9,175 bases of DNA from Dysgonamonadaceae bacterium (GCA_031260235.1 JAIRKG010000062.1:1-9175); one strand, 5' to 3'. Numbered from the stretch's first letter, positions 1-6,715 are shown. The notes: a model not told the origin generated them from the letters alone. A program made the numbers and translations.

Positions 1-297
1 TCGATAGACGGTACGAATGTCATCATACCCAACGTATTCAGTCCCGGCAGTTCGCGCGGCGCAAACGATGAATTGAAAATACAGTTCCGCTCGGTTCTTT
101 CTTTCCGCGCTTCGGTATATAACCGTTGGGGTAACTTGCTCTATCAATGGACTGATCCCGCGAAAGGATGGAACGGCATGGTCAACGGAAAATATGTGCC
201 GACCGGCGTTTATTTCGTTGTTGTGGAATATACCGATTCGGAAGGGAAGAAGAGGAAGACGGCGCGGGATGTTAGTATTTTGCGGGAGAGGGATTAG
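1..297 (+). CDS. C-terminal end of a secreted protein with gliding-motility / T9SS type B sorting domain (5' truncated)
   Basis: The frame is open from the first base and ends at TAG 295-297, so only the last 98 residues are present. They match the gliding motility-associated C-terminal (CHU_C, type B sorting) domain: IPNVFSP near residues 9-15, then YNRWGNLLYQWTDP, GWNGMVNGK and PTGVYFVVVEYTD, ending in a basic beta-strand (SILRERD). In the family this immunoglobulin-like domain sits at the extreme C terminus of large surface or secreted proteins and directs export through the type IX secretion system of Bacteroidota. The usual NGDGVND signature is replaced here by SSRGAND, a mild divergence. 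The cargo part lies outside the window, so the function of the whole protein cannot be stated. An internal TTG at 73 could be mistaken for a start, but the domain clearly begins upstream of it. There is no clear strong terminator after the stop. Confidence 0.88.
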   Translation, partial: SIDGTNVIIPNVFSPGSSRGANDELKIQFRSVLSFRASVYNRWGNLLYQWTDPAKGWNGMVNGKYVPTGVYFVVVEYTDSEGKKRKTARDVSILRERD

Positions 298-373
298 ATT
301 TTGCTACCCGCCGGTTGAAATAAGCAGCAATGGACGGGAATTTTTTGGTTGAAGGCTCCTGACATAAACCTTT

Positions 374-1030
374 TTATTTAGAACACAGAGTTAAAACATA
401 ATTTTCCTCTACAAAATAGCGAATCAAAAACCGTTCGCGTTTTCCCGTTCGCGTTTCGCAAACCTCAAAACTCCCCCACTCGCCGGCAACCGGTTCAAAA
501 GGCGAAATATGTATTTGCGAGCGGAATTCTACGTTCTCCGCATCCAGCATTTTCAAGACGGTTTCCTTTGCCGACCAGTGCAACAACAGATGGACAATTT
601 CTTTGTCGGAGGAAATGGCCAGGGTTTCCTCCTTACTGAGGAAACGGTCTTTTACCTTTAATATACGCGGAGAAATCATCTCAATGTCAATGGCAACTTC
701 CGTTTTCTCGTTGAGAATCACCGCGGCATATTCCGACAGGTTGTTATCGCAAACGCTTCTGTAACTGGTGTGGCTGATGCTTATATAACAGGAGTGGTCG
801 GTCAAATAAGGCTTTCCATTGGGTTGGTAGGCAATCTCTTTTTCTTCTCCCGACAAAGATTTCAACAGCGTCCTGACCGTCAGCCATTCGCGCTTCCGTT
901 TTTCGGTCATTTTTTCGATTACAGGAATGTAGCGGCTTTTATGTTCCAACAGCGACAAAAGCGTTTCGGAGTCTTTGTCTATCGGGACAATACCTATTTT
1001 ACTGTCGTTTATAGAAAATGTCGTCTCCAT
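374..1030 (-). CDS. Sfp-type 4'-phosphopantetheinyl transferase
   Basis: The 218-residue product transfers the 4'-phosphopantetheine arm of coenzyme A to a serine of an acyl or peptidyl carrier protein in the cytoplasm, giving the holo form. The family motifs appear in order: a basic helix KREWLTVRTLL (46-56), NGKPYL (71-76), SISHT (84-88), the Mg-binding AIDIE (113-117, with D115 and E117), FLSKEE (130-135) and WSAKET (152-157) followed by K160. Length and motif order fit the pseudo-dimeric Sfp group rather than the short AcpS group. ATG at 1028-1030 is the start; no Shine-Dalgarno is visible, as is usual in Bacteroidota. A TAnnTTTG-type box on the minus strand lies 25 bp upstream. The gene is divergent from the antiporter gene. 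No carrier protein, PKS or NRPS gene is nearby, so the target is unknown; it may be the fatty-acid carrier or a secondary pathway such as aryl polyenes (inference). Confidence 0.9.
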   Translation of the reverse strand: METTFSINDSKIGIVPIDKDSETLLSLLEHKSRYIPVIEKMTEKRKREWLTVRTLLKSLSGEEKEIAYQPNGKPYLTDHSCYISISHTSYRSVCDNNLSEYAAVILNEKTEVAIDIEMISPRILKVKDRFLSKEETLAISSDKEIVHLLLHWSAKETVLKMLDAENVEFRSQIHISPFEPVAGEWGSFEVCETRTGKRERFLIRYFVEENYVLTLCSK

Positions 1031-1054
1031 AGCGTATTTTTACTTACTACTACG

Positions 1055-1062
1055 CAAAATTA
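1055..1062 (-). promoter_or_regulatory. Bacteroidetes -7 box for the phosphopantetheinyl transferase
   Basis: Read on the minus strand the bases are TAATTTTG, a full match to the TAnnTTTG consensus of the primary sigma factor of Bacteroidota. It lies 24 bases upstream of the ATG at 1030, which predicts a short leader starting near 1048. I see no good TTTG -33 element at the expected distance. Confidence 0.55.
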
Positions 1063-1073
1063 CGAAAAATCTG

Positions 1074-1081
1074 TAACTTTG
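1074..1081 (+). promoter_or_regulatory. Bacteroidetes -7 box for the antiporter-kdsB unit
   Basis: TAACTTTG is a full match to TAnnTTTG and sits 30 bases before the antiporter ATG at 1112. The predicted transcript would start near 1088 with an almost pure A/T leader of about 24 bases (repeated AAATA units), a common type of ribosome-accessible leader in this phylum. No clear -33 TTTG is visible. Confidence 0.55.
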
Positions 1082-1111
1082 CGTGTAAATAAATAAAATA
1101 AATATAAATTT

Positions 1112-3358
1112 ATGGAACATTTAGCGCCTTTAATTCAAGAGCTTACATTAATACTGATTACGGCGGGCGTCGTCTCGCTCGTTTTCAAACGGTTGAAGCA
1201 GCCGATTGTATTGGCTTATATTGTTGCCGGCATTATCCTGTCGTTTTTTGTTACGGAAGACAATCCCGAATATACAAACATCGAAACCTGGGCGGAAATC
1301 GGGATTATTTTCCTGCTGTTCGGTTTGGGTTTGGAATTCAGTTTCAAAAAACTGATGAAAGTAGGCGTGACGGCGGTTGTTGCGACCTCGTTCATCGTGA
1401 TTTGCATGATAGGTGTCGGTTATTTTCTCGGTTTATGTTTCGGTTGGTCTCACATGGCGAGTTTGTTCCTCGGAGCGATGCTTAGCATTTCGTCCACAAT
1501 GATTATCATCAAAGTATTTGAAGATTTGCATTATACGAAGCGGAATTTTGCGAGGATCGTGATGGGAGTTTTGATTATGGAAGATTTATTTGCCGTCCTT
1601 CTAATGGTCTTGCTGTCAACAATCGCCGTAAGCAATAAATTTGAAGGCATGGAAATGCTTTACAGTTTATTTAAATTGGCGACTTTCTTGCTGTTTTGGT
1701 TTTTGCTGGGGACATACCTGATTCCTGTGCTTTTGCGGAAAGCCAAACGTTTTTTGGACGATGAAACAATTATGATTTTGTCGCTCGCGTTGTGTCTCGG
1801 CATGGTATTCCTGGCGACTGCGGCAGGGTTTTCTTCTGCACTTGGCGCATTTATTATGGGATCGATTTTGGCAGAAACGATGGAATCCGAACGCATTGAA
1901 AAACTGGTGCTGCCGATTAAAAACCTTTTTGGAGCGGTGTTTTTTGTGTCCGTCGGTTTGATGGTCAAGATAAGCAGTTTGGGAGAACATATCGTTCCGA
2001 TTTTAATTATTACTGCGATAGTTGTTATTGGTCGTATGATTATTGCAACAGGCGGCGTTCTGCTTGCCGGACAAAACCTGAAAACATCTGTTTCGGCGGG
2101 TTTTTCGCTGGCGCAAATCGGGGAATTTTCATATATCATTGCCGCTTTGGGAATGAGTTTTAAGGTGATAGAAGATTCCATGTATCAAATCATTGTGTCG
2201 GTTTCGGTACTTACGCTTTTCGTAACTCCCTATGTGGTGCGGCTCGCCGAGCCTGCCAACAATTTTTTGGAAAGGCTCTTGCCGCAAAAATGGCAGGATT
2301 TCCTGAACAAGAATACTTCGGGCGCACATCTGGTTAATCGCGACAGCCTTTGGAAAAAACTGTTGATTGAAATAGGGACGACCGTTTTAATTTATTACGT
2401 TATCAGTATAATCATCGTCAATGCTTCGCTGGCGTATGCCTGTCCTTTTGTCCGGGAGTTGCTTCCTGACATAGAGGGAAATTTGCTTGTCGGCGCGGCT
2501 ACGATTGTAATTCTTGCGCCGTTTCTGCGGGTAATTATCATTAAAAAAAACCGTTCAATCGAATATCTAACCCTGTGGAACGAAAGTAAAAGTAATCGCG
2601 GTCCGCTGGTTTCAACAATTGTTTGCAGGGTGTTTATCTGTGCCGGACTGATTGTATATTTGCTACAAGAACTGTTTCATCTCAACGTTGTTATTAGCGT
2701 TGCTTTGGCCGCCGTCATTTTATTGTCGATTACGCGCTCCAAAAAGATAAAAGCCCGTTCGTTGGCGATGGAAACACGATTTAAAGAAAATTTCAACGAA
2801 AAAGAAAAGTACAGGGAATCGAAAGCGCCGCTGTCAAAAGGTTTTGTAAACCATGTGATGGAAAGAGACCTCCATTTGTCGGAATTTTCAATCGAACCCT
2901 ATTTCCCGATTGTCGGGAAAACACTCAAGGAATTGAATTTTCGGCAACTTTTCGGCGTTAGCATCGTAACAATTGTGCGCGGCTCACAACGAATTAATAT
3001 CCCGAACGGAAACGAGCGGATTTATCCCGGTGATCACGTGATTGTGCTTGGAACCGATACGCAAATGGAACAGTTTCAGGCGCGTCTGGAGGAAAAACGC
3101 AGAAAATACGAAACAGTTGAAGCAGAGATTACTCCCGAAGTGAGAATGAGGCAGTTCCAAATCAGCTCCGAATCGCACTTAATCGGCGAAACCATCCGCA
3201 CTTCAAAAATCCAGGAAGTATACAATTGTTTGGTAATCGGTATTGAACGGAACGATACGTCAATACAAAACCCCGATTTGGATTTGGTGCTGGAAGAAGG
3301 CGACGTCGTCTGGATAATCGGAGAATACAACAATATTCTGAAAATCTGTGAATTGTAA
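1112..3358 (+). CDS. Cation:proton antiporter (CPA2 family) with two C-terminal RCK_C domains
   Basis: This 748-residue inner-membrane protein should exchange K+ or Na+ for H+. Residues 1-380 form the Na_H_Exchanger domain with many hydrophobic helices and CPA2 motifs: FLLFGLGLEFS (67-77), SISST (125-129), acidic pair E157-D158, ALGAFIMGSILAE (243-255), FFVSVGLM (277-284) and QIGEFS (335-340). A second hydrophobic block (about 415-545) adds roughly four to five helices. Then come two TrkA-C (RCK_C) modules, about 588-660 and 678-748, each with the GD(H/V)V turn near its end. No Rossmann-type RCK_N (TrkA-N) domain with a GxGxxG site is seen, so gating by NAD(H) in the KefC manner is unlikely; RCK_C modules in other proteins bind small ligands such as cyclic di-AMP or ions, and the ligand here is unknown. 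The start ATG follows an A/T-rich leader. kdsB begins 9 bp downstream, suggesting co-transcription. The ion is not predictable from sequence alone. Confidence 0.88.
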   Translation: MEHLAPLIQELTLILITAGVVSLVFKRLKQPIVLAYIVAGIILSFFVTEDNPEYTNIETWAEIGIIFLLFGLGLEFSFKKLMKVGVTAVVATSFIVICMIGVGYFLGLCFGWSHMASLFLGAMLSISSTMIIIKVFEDLHYTKRNFARIVMGVLIMEDLFAVLLMVLLSTIAVSNKFEGMEMLYSLFKLATFLLFWFLLGTYLIPVLLRKAKRFLDDETIMILSLALCLGMVFLATAAGFSSALGAFIMGSILAETMESERIEKLVLPIKNLFGAVFFVSVGLMVKISSLGEHIVPILIITAIVVIGRMIIATGGVLLAGQNLKTSVSAGFSLAQIGEFSYIIAALGMSFKVIEDSMYQIIVSVSVLTLFVTPYVVRLAEPANNFLERLLPQKWQDFLNKNTSGAHLVNRDSLWKKLLIEIGTTVLIYYVISIIIVNASLAYACPFVRELLPDIEGNLLVGAATIVILAPFLRVIIIKKNRSIEYLTLWNESKSNRGPLVSTIVCRVFICAGLIVYLLQELFHLNVVISVALAAVILLSITRSKKIKARSLAMETRFKENFNEKEKYRESKAPLSKGFVNHVMERDLHLSEFSIEPYFPIVGKTLKELNFRQLFGVSIVTIVRGSQRINIPNGNERIYPGDHVIVLGTDTQMEQFQARLEEKRRKYETVEAEITPEVRMRQFQISSESHLIGETIRTSKIQEVYNCLVIGIERNDTSIQNPDLDLVLEEGDVVWIIGEYNNILKICEL

Positions 3359-3367
3359 AGTTAAGTT

Positions 3368-4222
3368 ATGCCACTAACGAAATTTTTAGGCCTCATCCCT
3401 GCGCGATATGCTTCTACCCGCTTCCCCGGAAAGCCTTTAGCAGATATTGCAGGAAAACCCATGATACAGCGAGTTTACGAACAGGTCGCCGGATCGCTGG
3501 ACGCCGTTGTCGTCGCAACAGACGATGAGCGGATTTTTCAAGCCGTACAAAACTTCGGCGGGAAAGCCGTAATGACTTCGCCCAACCACCGTAGCGGAAC
3601 CGACCGGTGTTACGAAGCGCTGACGAAAACCGCAGGAAACTTCAACGTTGTCATTAACATCCAGGGCGACGAACCGTTTATCAAACCTTCCCAAATAGAA
3701 TTGCTTAAAACCTGTTTTGAATGTGACGAAACGCAAATCGCCACCTTAGTCAAACCTTTTCCCGAAGACGTCGGTTTCGATGTTTTGTTTAATCCCAATA
3801 CTCCGAAAGTACTTTTAAATACGAAACAGGAAGCGATTTATTTCAGCCGTTCCGTCATTCCCTATATTCGCGGAAAACATCACTCCAGATGGCTGAAATC
3901 GTTTACGTTCTACAAACACATCGGTATTTATGCATACAAATCCGGCGTGTTGGGTGAAATCACCGCCTTGCCGCAGTCACCTTTGGAACTTGCCGAATCG
4001 CTGGAACAGCTTCGCTGGATTGAGAACGGTTATACCATTAAAGCCGCTATTACCAATGAGGAGACTTTTGGGATTGATACACCGGAGGATCTGGAAAGGT
4101 GGTTGAGAGCAGGCGACTTAAAGAAGAATTATAAAACCTTACCTCCCCCGTCACCTCCCGCCCCAACCAAAAAGGCTTCTCAAACCCCTCATCTTCCGAA
4201 GAAAGTTCAATTTCGGCAATGA
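3368..4222 (+). CDS. kdsB: 3-deoxy-manno-octulosonate cytidylyltransferase (CMP-Kdo synthetase) with antisense-derived C-terminal tail
   Basis: KdsB activates Kdo with CTP to give CMP-Kdo and pyrophosphate in the cytoplasm, for attachment of Kdo to lipid A in LPS synthesis. Signatures: the nucleotide-binding N terminus IPARYASTRFPGKPL (10-24), ATDDERI (50-56), HRSGTDR (74-80), NIQGDEP (97-103, D101 being a metal ligand in the family), EAIYFSRSVIPY (155-166) and GIDTPEDL (235-242, with the second metal ligand D237). The family normally ends about residue 248. This protein runs on to 284 with a proline- and lysine-rich tail (LPPPSPPAPTKK and onward) that is simply the other strand of the CYTH gene. 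The tail is therefore probably not functional as a domain. ATG 3368 is only 9 bp after the antiporter stop, so one transcript is likely. An alternative reason for the extension is an indel or sequencing error near 4105-4130, since both other forward frames contain stops there. Confidence 0.93.
   Translation: MPLTKFLGLIPARYASTRFPGKPLADIAGKPMIQRVYEQVAGSLDAVVVATDDERIFQAVQNFGGKAVMTSPNHRSGTDRCYEALTKTAGNFNVVINIQGDEPFIKPSQIELLKTCFECDETQIATLVKPFPEDVGFDVLFNPNTPKVLLNTKQEAIYFSRSVIPYIRGKHHSRWLKSFTFYKHIGIYAYKSGVLGEITALPQSPLELAESLEQLRWIENGYTIKAAITNEETFGIDTPEDLERWLRAGDLKKNYKTLPPPSPPAPTKKASQTPHLPKKVQFRQ
4050..4222. other. Tail-to-tail overlap of kdsB and the CYTH gene
   Basis: The two convergent frames share 173 bp. 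The conserved KdsB core ends near 4109 and the conserved CYTH core ends near 4115 on the other strand, so the cores touch but hardly overlap. The rest of the shared DNA is each gene reading through the core of its partner until a chance stop. No terminator hairpin fits here, so the transcripts probably extend into each other and form complementary RNA (inference). Confidence 0.75.
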
Positions 4223-4559
4223 TCAATCCTTCATGTTCTCCATGAAATTCATCAATTTCAAACATGTGATTTCCAACGGGAACAAAGTGGCGTGTCTTGT
4301 TGATAACGCCGCGCTCGCACAGCTCCAGCAACTCTTGCGCCTCAGACAACAGAATTTCTTTTTCCCATTCAAAACGGCTGATTCCACCACCGCGCGCCAT
4401 TCCCTTAACGGCTATATAGCCCCGATCGCCTTTCACTCGCACGCGAACGGTGCGTTCCGGAATAGACGACAAATAACCTTGCGTGATGCGGATACTTTGG
4501 GAAACAAAAGGTTTAAAATTCCCCGAAACAATAAATTTACGTTCTATTTCTTGCGGCAT
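4050..4559 (-). CDS. CYTH-domain protein (putative triphosphate tunnel metalloenzyme)
   Basis: The CYTH fold is an eight-stranded beta tunnel that binds triphosphate compounds with divalent metal; bacterial single-domain members often hydrolyse inorganic tripolyphosphate, but the substrate here is unproven. The start is MPQEIERKF with the diagnostic ExExK (EIERK), followed by alternating charged strands: RVRVKGDRGYIAVKG, SRFEWEKEI, VINKTRHFV, MFEIDEFHGEHEGLIIAEIEL and WLGREVTGEVRFYNSSLS. I chose ATG 4559 (169 aa) because family members start right at this motif; a GTG at 4574 would add MKKKI. The conserved part ends near base 4115; the last 20 or so residues are the antisense strand of the kdsB core. 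A possible promoter lies about 107 bases upstream of the ATG. The leader includes an A8 run at 4564-4571. Confidence 0.88.
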   Translation of the reverse strand: MPQEIERKFIVSGNFKPFVSQSIRITQGYLSSIPERTVRVRVKGDRGYIAVKGMARGGGISRFEWEKEILLSEAQELLELCERGVINKTRHFVPVGNHMFEIDEFHGEHEGLIIAEIELSSEDEGFEKPFWLGREVTGEVRFYNSSLSRLLSTTFPDPPVYQSQKSPHW

Positions 4560-4665
4560 AATCTTTTTTTTCACTCATCTTGAACTGCCCCGTATCCTGC
4601 GCCGTCGTTATTTACCATAACATCGGCAGCATTATCCGGCGAAACGGTAGCCGTCAGTTGAACGG

Positions 4666-4673
4666 CAAAAGTA
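4666..4673 (-). promoter_or_regulatory. Possible -7 box for the CYTH gene
   Basis: On the minus strand the bases read TACTTTTG, matching TAnnTTTG. The predicted leader to the ATG at 4559 is about 100 bases. It contains a GTG at 4574 and an A8 run. No -33 match was found, so this rests on one eight-base motif. Confidence 0.4.
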
Positions 4674-4695
4674 AGCATTTTTATCTGCTTTTTTG

Positions 4696-4703
4696 TAAAT
4701 TTG
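4696..4703 (+). promoter_or_regulatory. -7 box for recQ and downstream genes
   Basis: TAAATTTG matches TAnnTTTG and is directly preceded by a T-rich stretch. Transcription would start near 4710, leaving a leader of about 73 bases before the recQ ATG. It stands back-to-back with the minus-strand box at 4666-4673, 22 bp apart, so the -33 region of each falls on or near the other promoter. Confidence 0.5.
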
Positions 4704-4710
4704 CACCATA

Positions 4711-4733
4711 GATTACTTTCAATGAAAGTAGTC
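4711..4733 (+). promoter_or_regulatory. Hairpin in the recQ leader
   Basis: The arms GATTACTTTC (4711-4720) and GAAAGTAGTC (4724-4733) pair over 10 bp, with one G-U pair and a three-base AAT loop. It would form at the very 5' end of the predicted recQ transcript. A 5' hairpin may stabilise the mRNA; as DNA the same palindrome could be a repressor site just after the start point. There is no T run after it, so it is not a terminator. Confidence 0.45.
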
Positions 4734-4777
4734 ACATTCATTTGATCATGCATAACATATATAAAGATGCAAAATAA
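4722..4777 (+). other. Two possible mini-ORFs in the recQ leader
   Basis: An ATG at 4722 gives MKVVTFI and stops at 4743-4745. Two bases later an ATG at 4748 gives MHNIYKDAK and stops at 4775-4777, five bases before the recQ ATG. The three frames all differ. The close spacing would allow re-initiation or translational coupling, but ORFs this short occur by chance in A/T-rich leaders, so this is a weak call. Confidence 0.2.
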
Positions 4778-4782
4778 ACAAT

Positions 4783-6690
4783 ATGTCCGGAAAATTTCAC
4801 AATATCCTAAAAGAATACTGGGGTTATGATAAGTTCCGTTCGCTTCAGGAGGAAATCATTACTTCTGTTTATGAGGGCAAGGATACTTTGGGACTGATGC
4901 CTACTGGCGGTGGAAAATCCCTGACTTTTCAGGTCCCGACCATGCTGATGGAAGGCATTTGTTTGATTGTTACGCCGTTGATTGCACTGATGAAAGACCA
5001 GGTCGATAACCTGAAAAAAAGAAGCATCAAAGCGGCTTACATCCATTCGGGAATGAGCAGGCAAGAGATTCTCGTTACTTTAGATAACTGCATTTTCGGC
5101 AGCTATAAATTTCTTTATGTTTCCCCCGAACGATTGACGAATGACCTGTTTTTGGCTAAACTTCCCTACCTGAACGTTTGCCTCCTTGCTGTTGACGAAT
5201 CGCATTGTATTTCGCAGTGGGGTTATGATTTTCGCCCTTCCTACCTGCGCATTGCCGAGCTTCGCAATCACCTTCCCGACATTCCAGTGCTGGCGCTGAC
5301 GGCAACTGCAACGCCCGATGTGGTTGATGATATTCAGGAAAAACTGCTGTTTAAAGAAAAAAACGTTTTCAAGAAAAGCTTTGAACGTGAAAATCTTGCT
5401 TATGTGATTCGGGAAACGGACGATAAATTGTATGAAATCATTCATATCCTTTCCAGAGTTCAGGGATGTGGCATTATTTATGTCAGAAGCCGCAGCCGCA
5501 CCAAAGAAATTGCGCAGGAACTGCAAAGACAGGGAATCAGCGCCGATTTTTTCCATGCAGGATTGACTTCCGACGATAAAACCCGCAAACAAAACGAGTG
5601 GAAAAGCGGACAATGCCGCATAATTGTCTGTACGAACGCTTTCGGGATGGGCATCGACAAGCCGGACGTACGCCTGGTTATCCATTTTGAATTGCCGAGT
5701 TCCCTGGAAGAATATTTTCAGGAGGCAGGACGCGCCGGACGGGACGGCGAAAAGGCATACGCCATTGCACTTTTCAGTCGGATTGACGCTGCCCGGTTGA
5801 AAAAGCGCATCAAAGATGAATTTCCGGAAAAGGAGTTTGTCAAAGATGTTTACGAAAAACTGGCTTACTTTTTCCGGATTGCAATCAATACCGGAATGGA
5901 TACGGGGCATAACTTTCATATCGACAGATTTTGTGCGGCTTACCGTTACAATATTAAACACGTATACAGTGCGTTGAAAATTCTGGATTTGACCGGATAC
6001 ATCTCATATATTGAAGATATGGACAAACAGTCGAAATTGATGTTTACAGTCGAAAGGGATGAACTGTACCGTTTTTCAGGTTTTAGCGAAACCGTTGAAA
6101 ACCTGATTCAAGTGGTTTTACGCTCATACACGGGGCTTTTTGCCGATTATGTCTACATCAGCGAAGCTTTATTGGCGCAGCGGACGGGAATGAGTCCCCT
6201 TCAGGTTTACGATTCGCTGAAAATGCTTTCTTCTCAACGAATTATTCACTATATCCCCGCCCGGAAAGAACCGACAATTTATTATAACCTGAATCGCGAA
6301 GACATTAAATACTTATCTATTCCGCAAATGGTGTATGAACAGCGGCGCAACAGGCTGGCAAACCGGATTAAGCGCGTCATTGAGTACGGAAGTTCCGAAA
6401 CCCAATGCCGCAGTAAGATGCTGCTGCAATATTTTGGGGAAAAGAATGTCAGAGATTGCGGAAAATGCGACGTTTGCCTTGAAAAAAAGCGTAGGGAAAA
6501 AGGCGACGCCGCAATGAAAACGCTGATTTGTGACATTCTTGTATTAATCCAAAATGGAGAGAGCCGCATAGAAAACATTCTCACTTCGGTTGGCTATTCC
6601 GAAAAACAGGTTGTGGAGGCGTTGCGGTTTCTTTCCGATAGCGGGCAAGTGGCGATAAATAACGGCGAAATCATAATAAATCCGGCTTGA
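4783..6690 (+). CDS. recQ: RecQ-family ATP-dependent DNA helicase
   Basis: RecQ enzymes unwind DNA 3' to 5' using ATP, in recombinational repair and restart of stalled forks. The 635-residue protein shows all helicase motifs: Walker A PTGGGKS (40-46), TPLIALMKDQ (64-73), Walker B DESH (138-141) followed by the RecQ aromatic-rich loop CISQWGYDFRPSY, TATAT (173-177), motif V FGMGIDKPD (287-295) and motif VI QEAGRAGRDG (313-322). A zinc-binding cysteine set follows at C542, C559, C562 and C565. In E. coli RecQ the zinc site comes directly after the helicase core; here about 200 residues intervene, including helix-turn-helix-like stretches. This arrangement resembles the shorter RecQ paralogue of Bacteroidota from memory. 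The C terminus (about 575-635) looks like a small winged helix, and no HRDC domain is present. The radical SAM gene starts 25 bp downstream. Confidence 0.93.
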   Translation: MSGKFHNILKEYWGYDKFRSLQEEIITSVYEGKDTLGLMPTGGGKSLTFQVPTMLMEGICLIVTPLIALMKDQVDNLKKRSIKAAYIHSGMSRQEILVTLDNCIFGSYKFLYVSPERLTNDLFLAKLPYLNVCLLAVDESHCISQWGYDFRPSYLRIAELRNHLPDIPVLALTATATPDVVDDIQEKLLFKEKNVFKKSFERENLAYVIRETDDKLYEIIHILSRVQGCGIIYVRSRSRTKEIAQELQRQGISADFFHAGLTSDDKTRKQNEWKSGQCRIIVCTNAFGMGIDKPDVRLVIHFELPSSLEEYFQEAGRAGRDGEKAYAIALFSRIDAARLKKRIKDEFPEKEFVKDVYEKLAYFFRIAINTGMDTGHNFHIDRFCAAYRYNIKHVYSALKILDLTGYISYIEDMDKQSKLMFTVERDELYRFSGFSETVENLIQVVLRSYTGLFADYVYISEALLAQRTGMSPLQVYDSLKMLSSQRIIHYIPARKEPTIYYNLNREDIKYLSIPQMVYEQRRNRLANRIKRVIEYGSSETQCRSKMLLQYFGEKNVRDCGKCDVCLEKKRREKGDAAMKTLICDILVLIQNGESRIENILTSVGYSEKQVVEALRFLSDSGQVAINNGEIIINPA

Positions 6691-6715
6691 TGCCCGTTTT
6701 TTTTGAAAAAAGAAA

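Larger units (their letters stand above)
1052..1084. repeat. Inverted repeat holding both divergent -7 boxes
   Basis: The left arm ACGCAAAATTAC (1052-1063) and right arm GTAACTTTGCGT (1073-1084) are reverse complements at 11 of 12 positions and are separated by a 9-base spacer. Each arm contains one -7 box on opposite strands, so the promoter pair is nearly symmetric about position 1068. It lies between the two predicted transcription starts, so it would act as DNA rather than as an RNA hairpin. It may be an operator for a dimeric regulator, or simply two similar extended promoters. Confidence 0.6.

Noticed and set aside
299..375. Possible terminators between the sorting-domain gene and the phosphopantetheinyl transferase (CCCG/CGGG before T6 at 341-346; GGTT/AACC before T5 at 371-375)
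   Set aside because: Only four-base stems with loops of 16 or more bases; too weak to call, although the T runs are suggestive.
770..1096. Plus-strand open frame antisense to the phosphopantetheinyl transferase
   Set aside because: The opposite strand encodes all motifs of a known enzyme, and this frame crosses the divergent promoter region.
1660..2181. Minus-strand open frame (173 codons) inside the antiporter gene
   Set aside because: Antisense to conserved transmembrane segments, with a low-complexity translation and no motif.
4650..4666. GCCGT/ACGGC five-base inverted repeat next to the minus-strand -7 box
   Set aside because: Short, and it would straddle the predicted transcription start, so neither an RNA hairpin nor an operator is well supported.
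4571..4753. Open frame of 60 codons on the minus strand between the CYTH gene and recQ
   Set aside because: It spans both predicted promoters, shows no recognisable domain and is no more than expected by chance; a remnant of coding sequence cannot be excluded but is not supported.
5080..5961. Long minus-strand open frame (293 codons) inside recQ
   Set aside because: It lies entirely antisense to the helicase core with its conserved motifs, and its translation has no family features; it is a shadow of the recQ codons.
6697..6710. T8 run followed by G and A6 between recQ and the radical SAM gene
   Set aside because: An A/T-only hairpin with no G/C stem and no following T run is not a terminator; the A-rich part more likely helps translation start at 6716.
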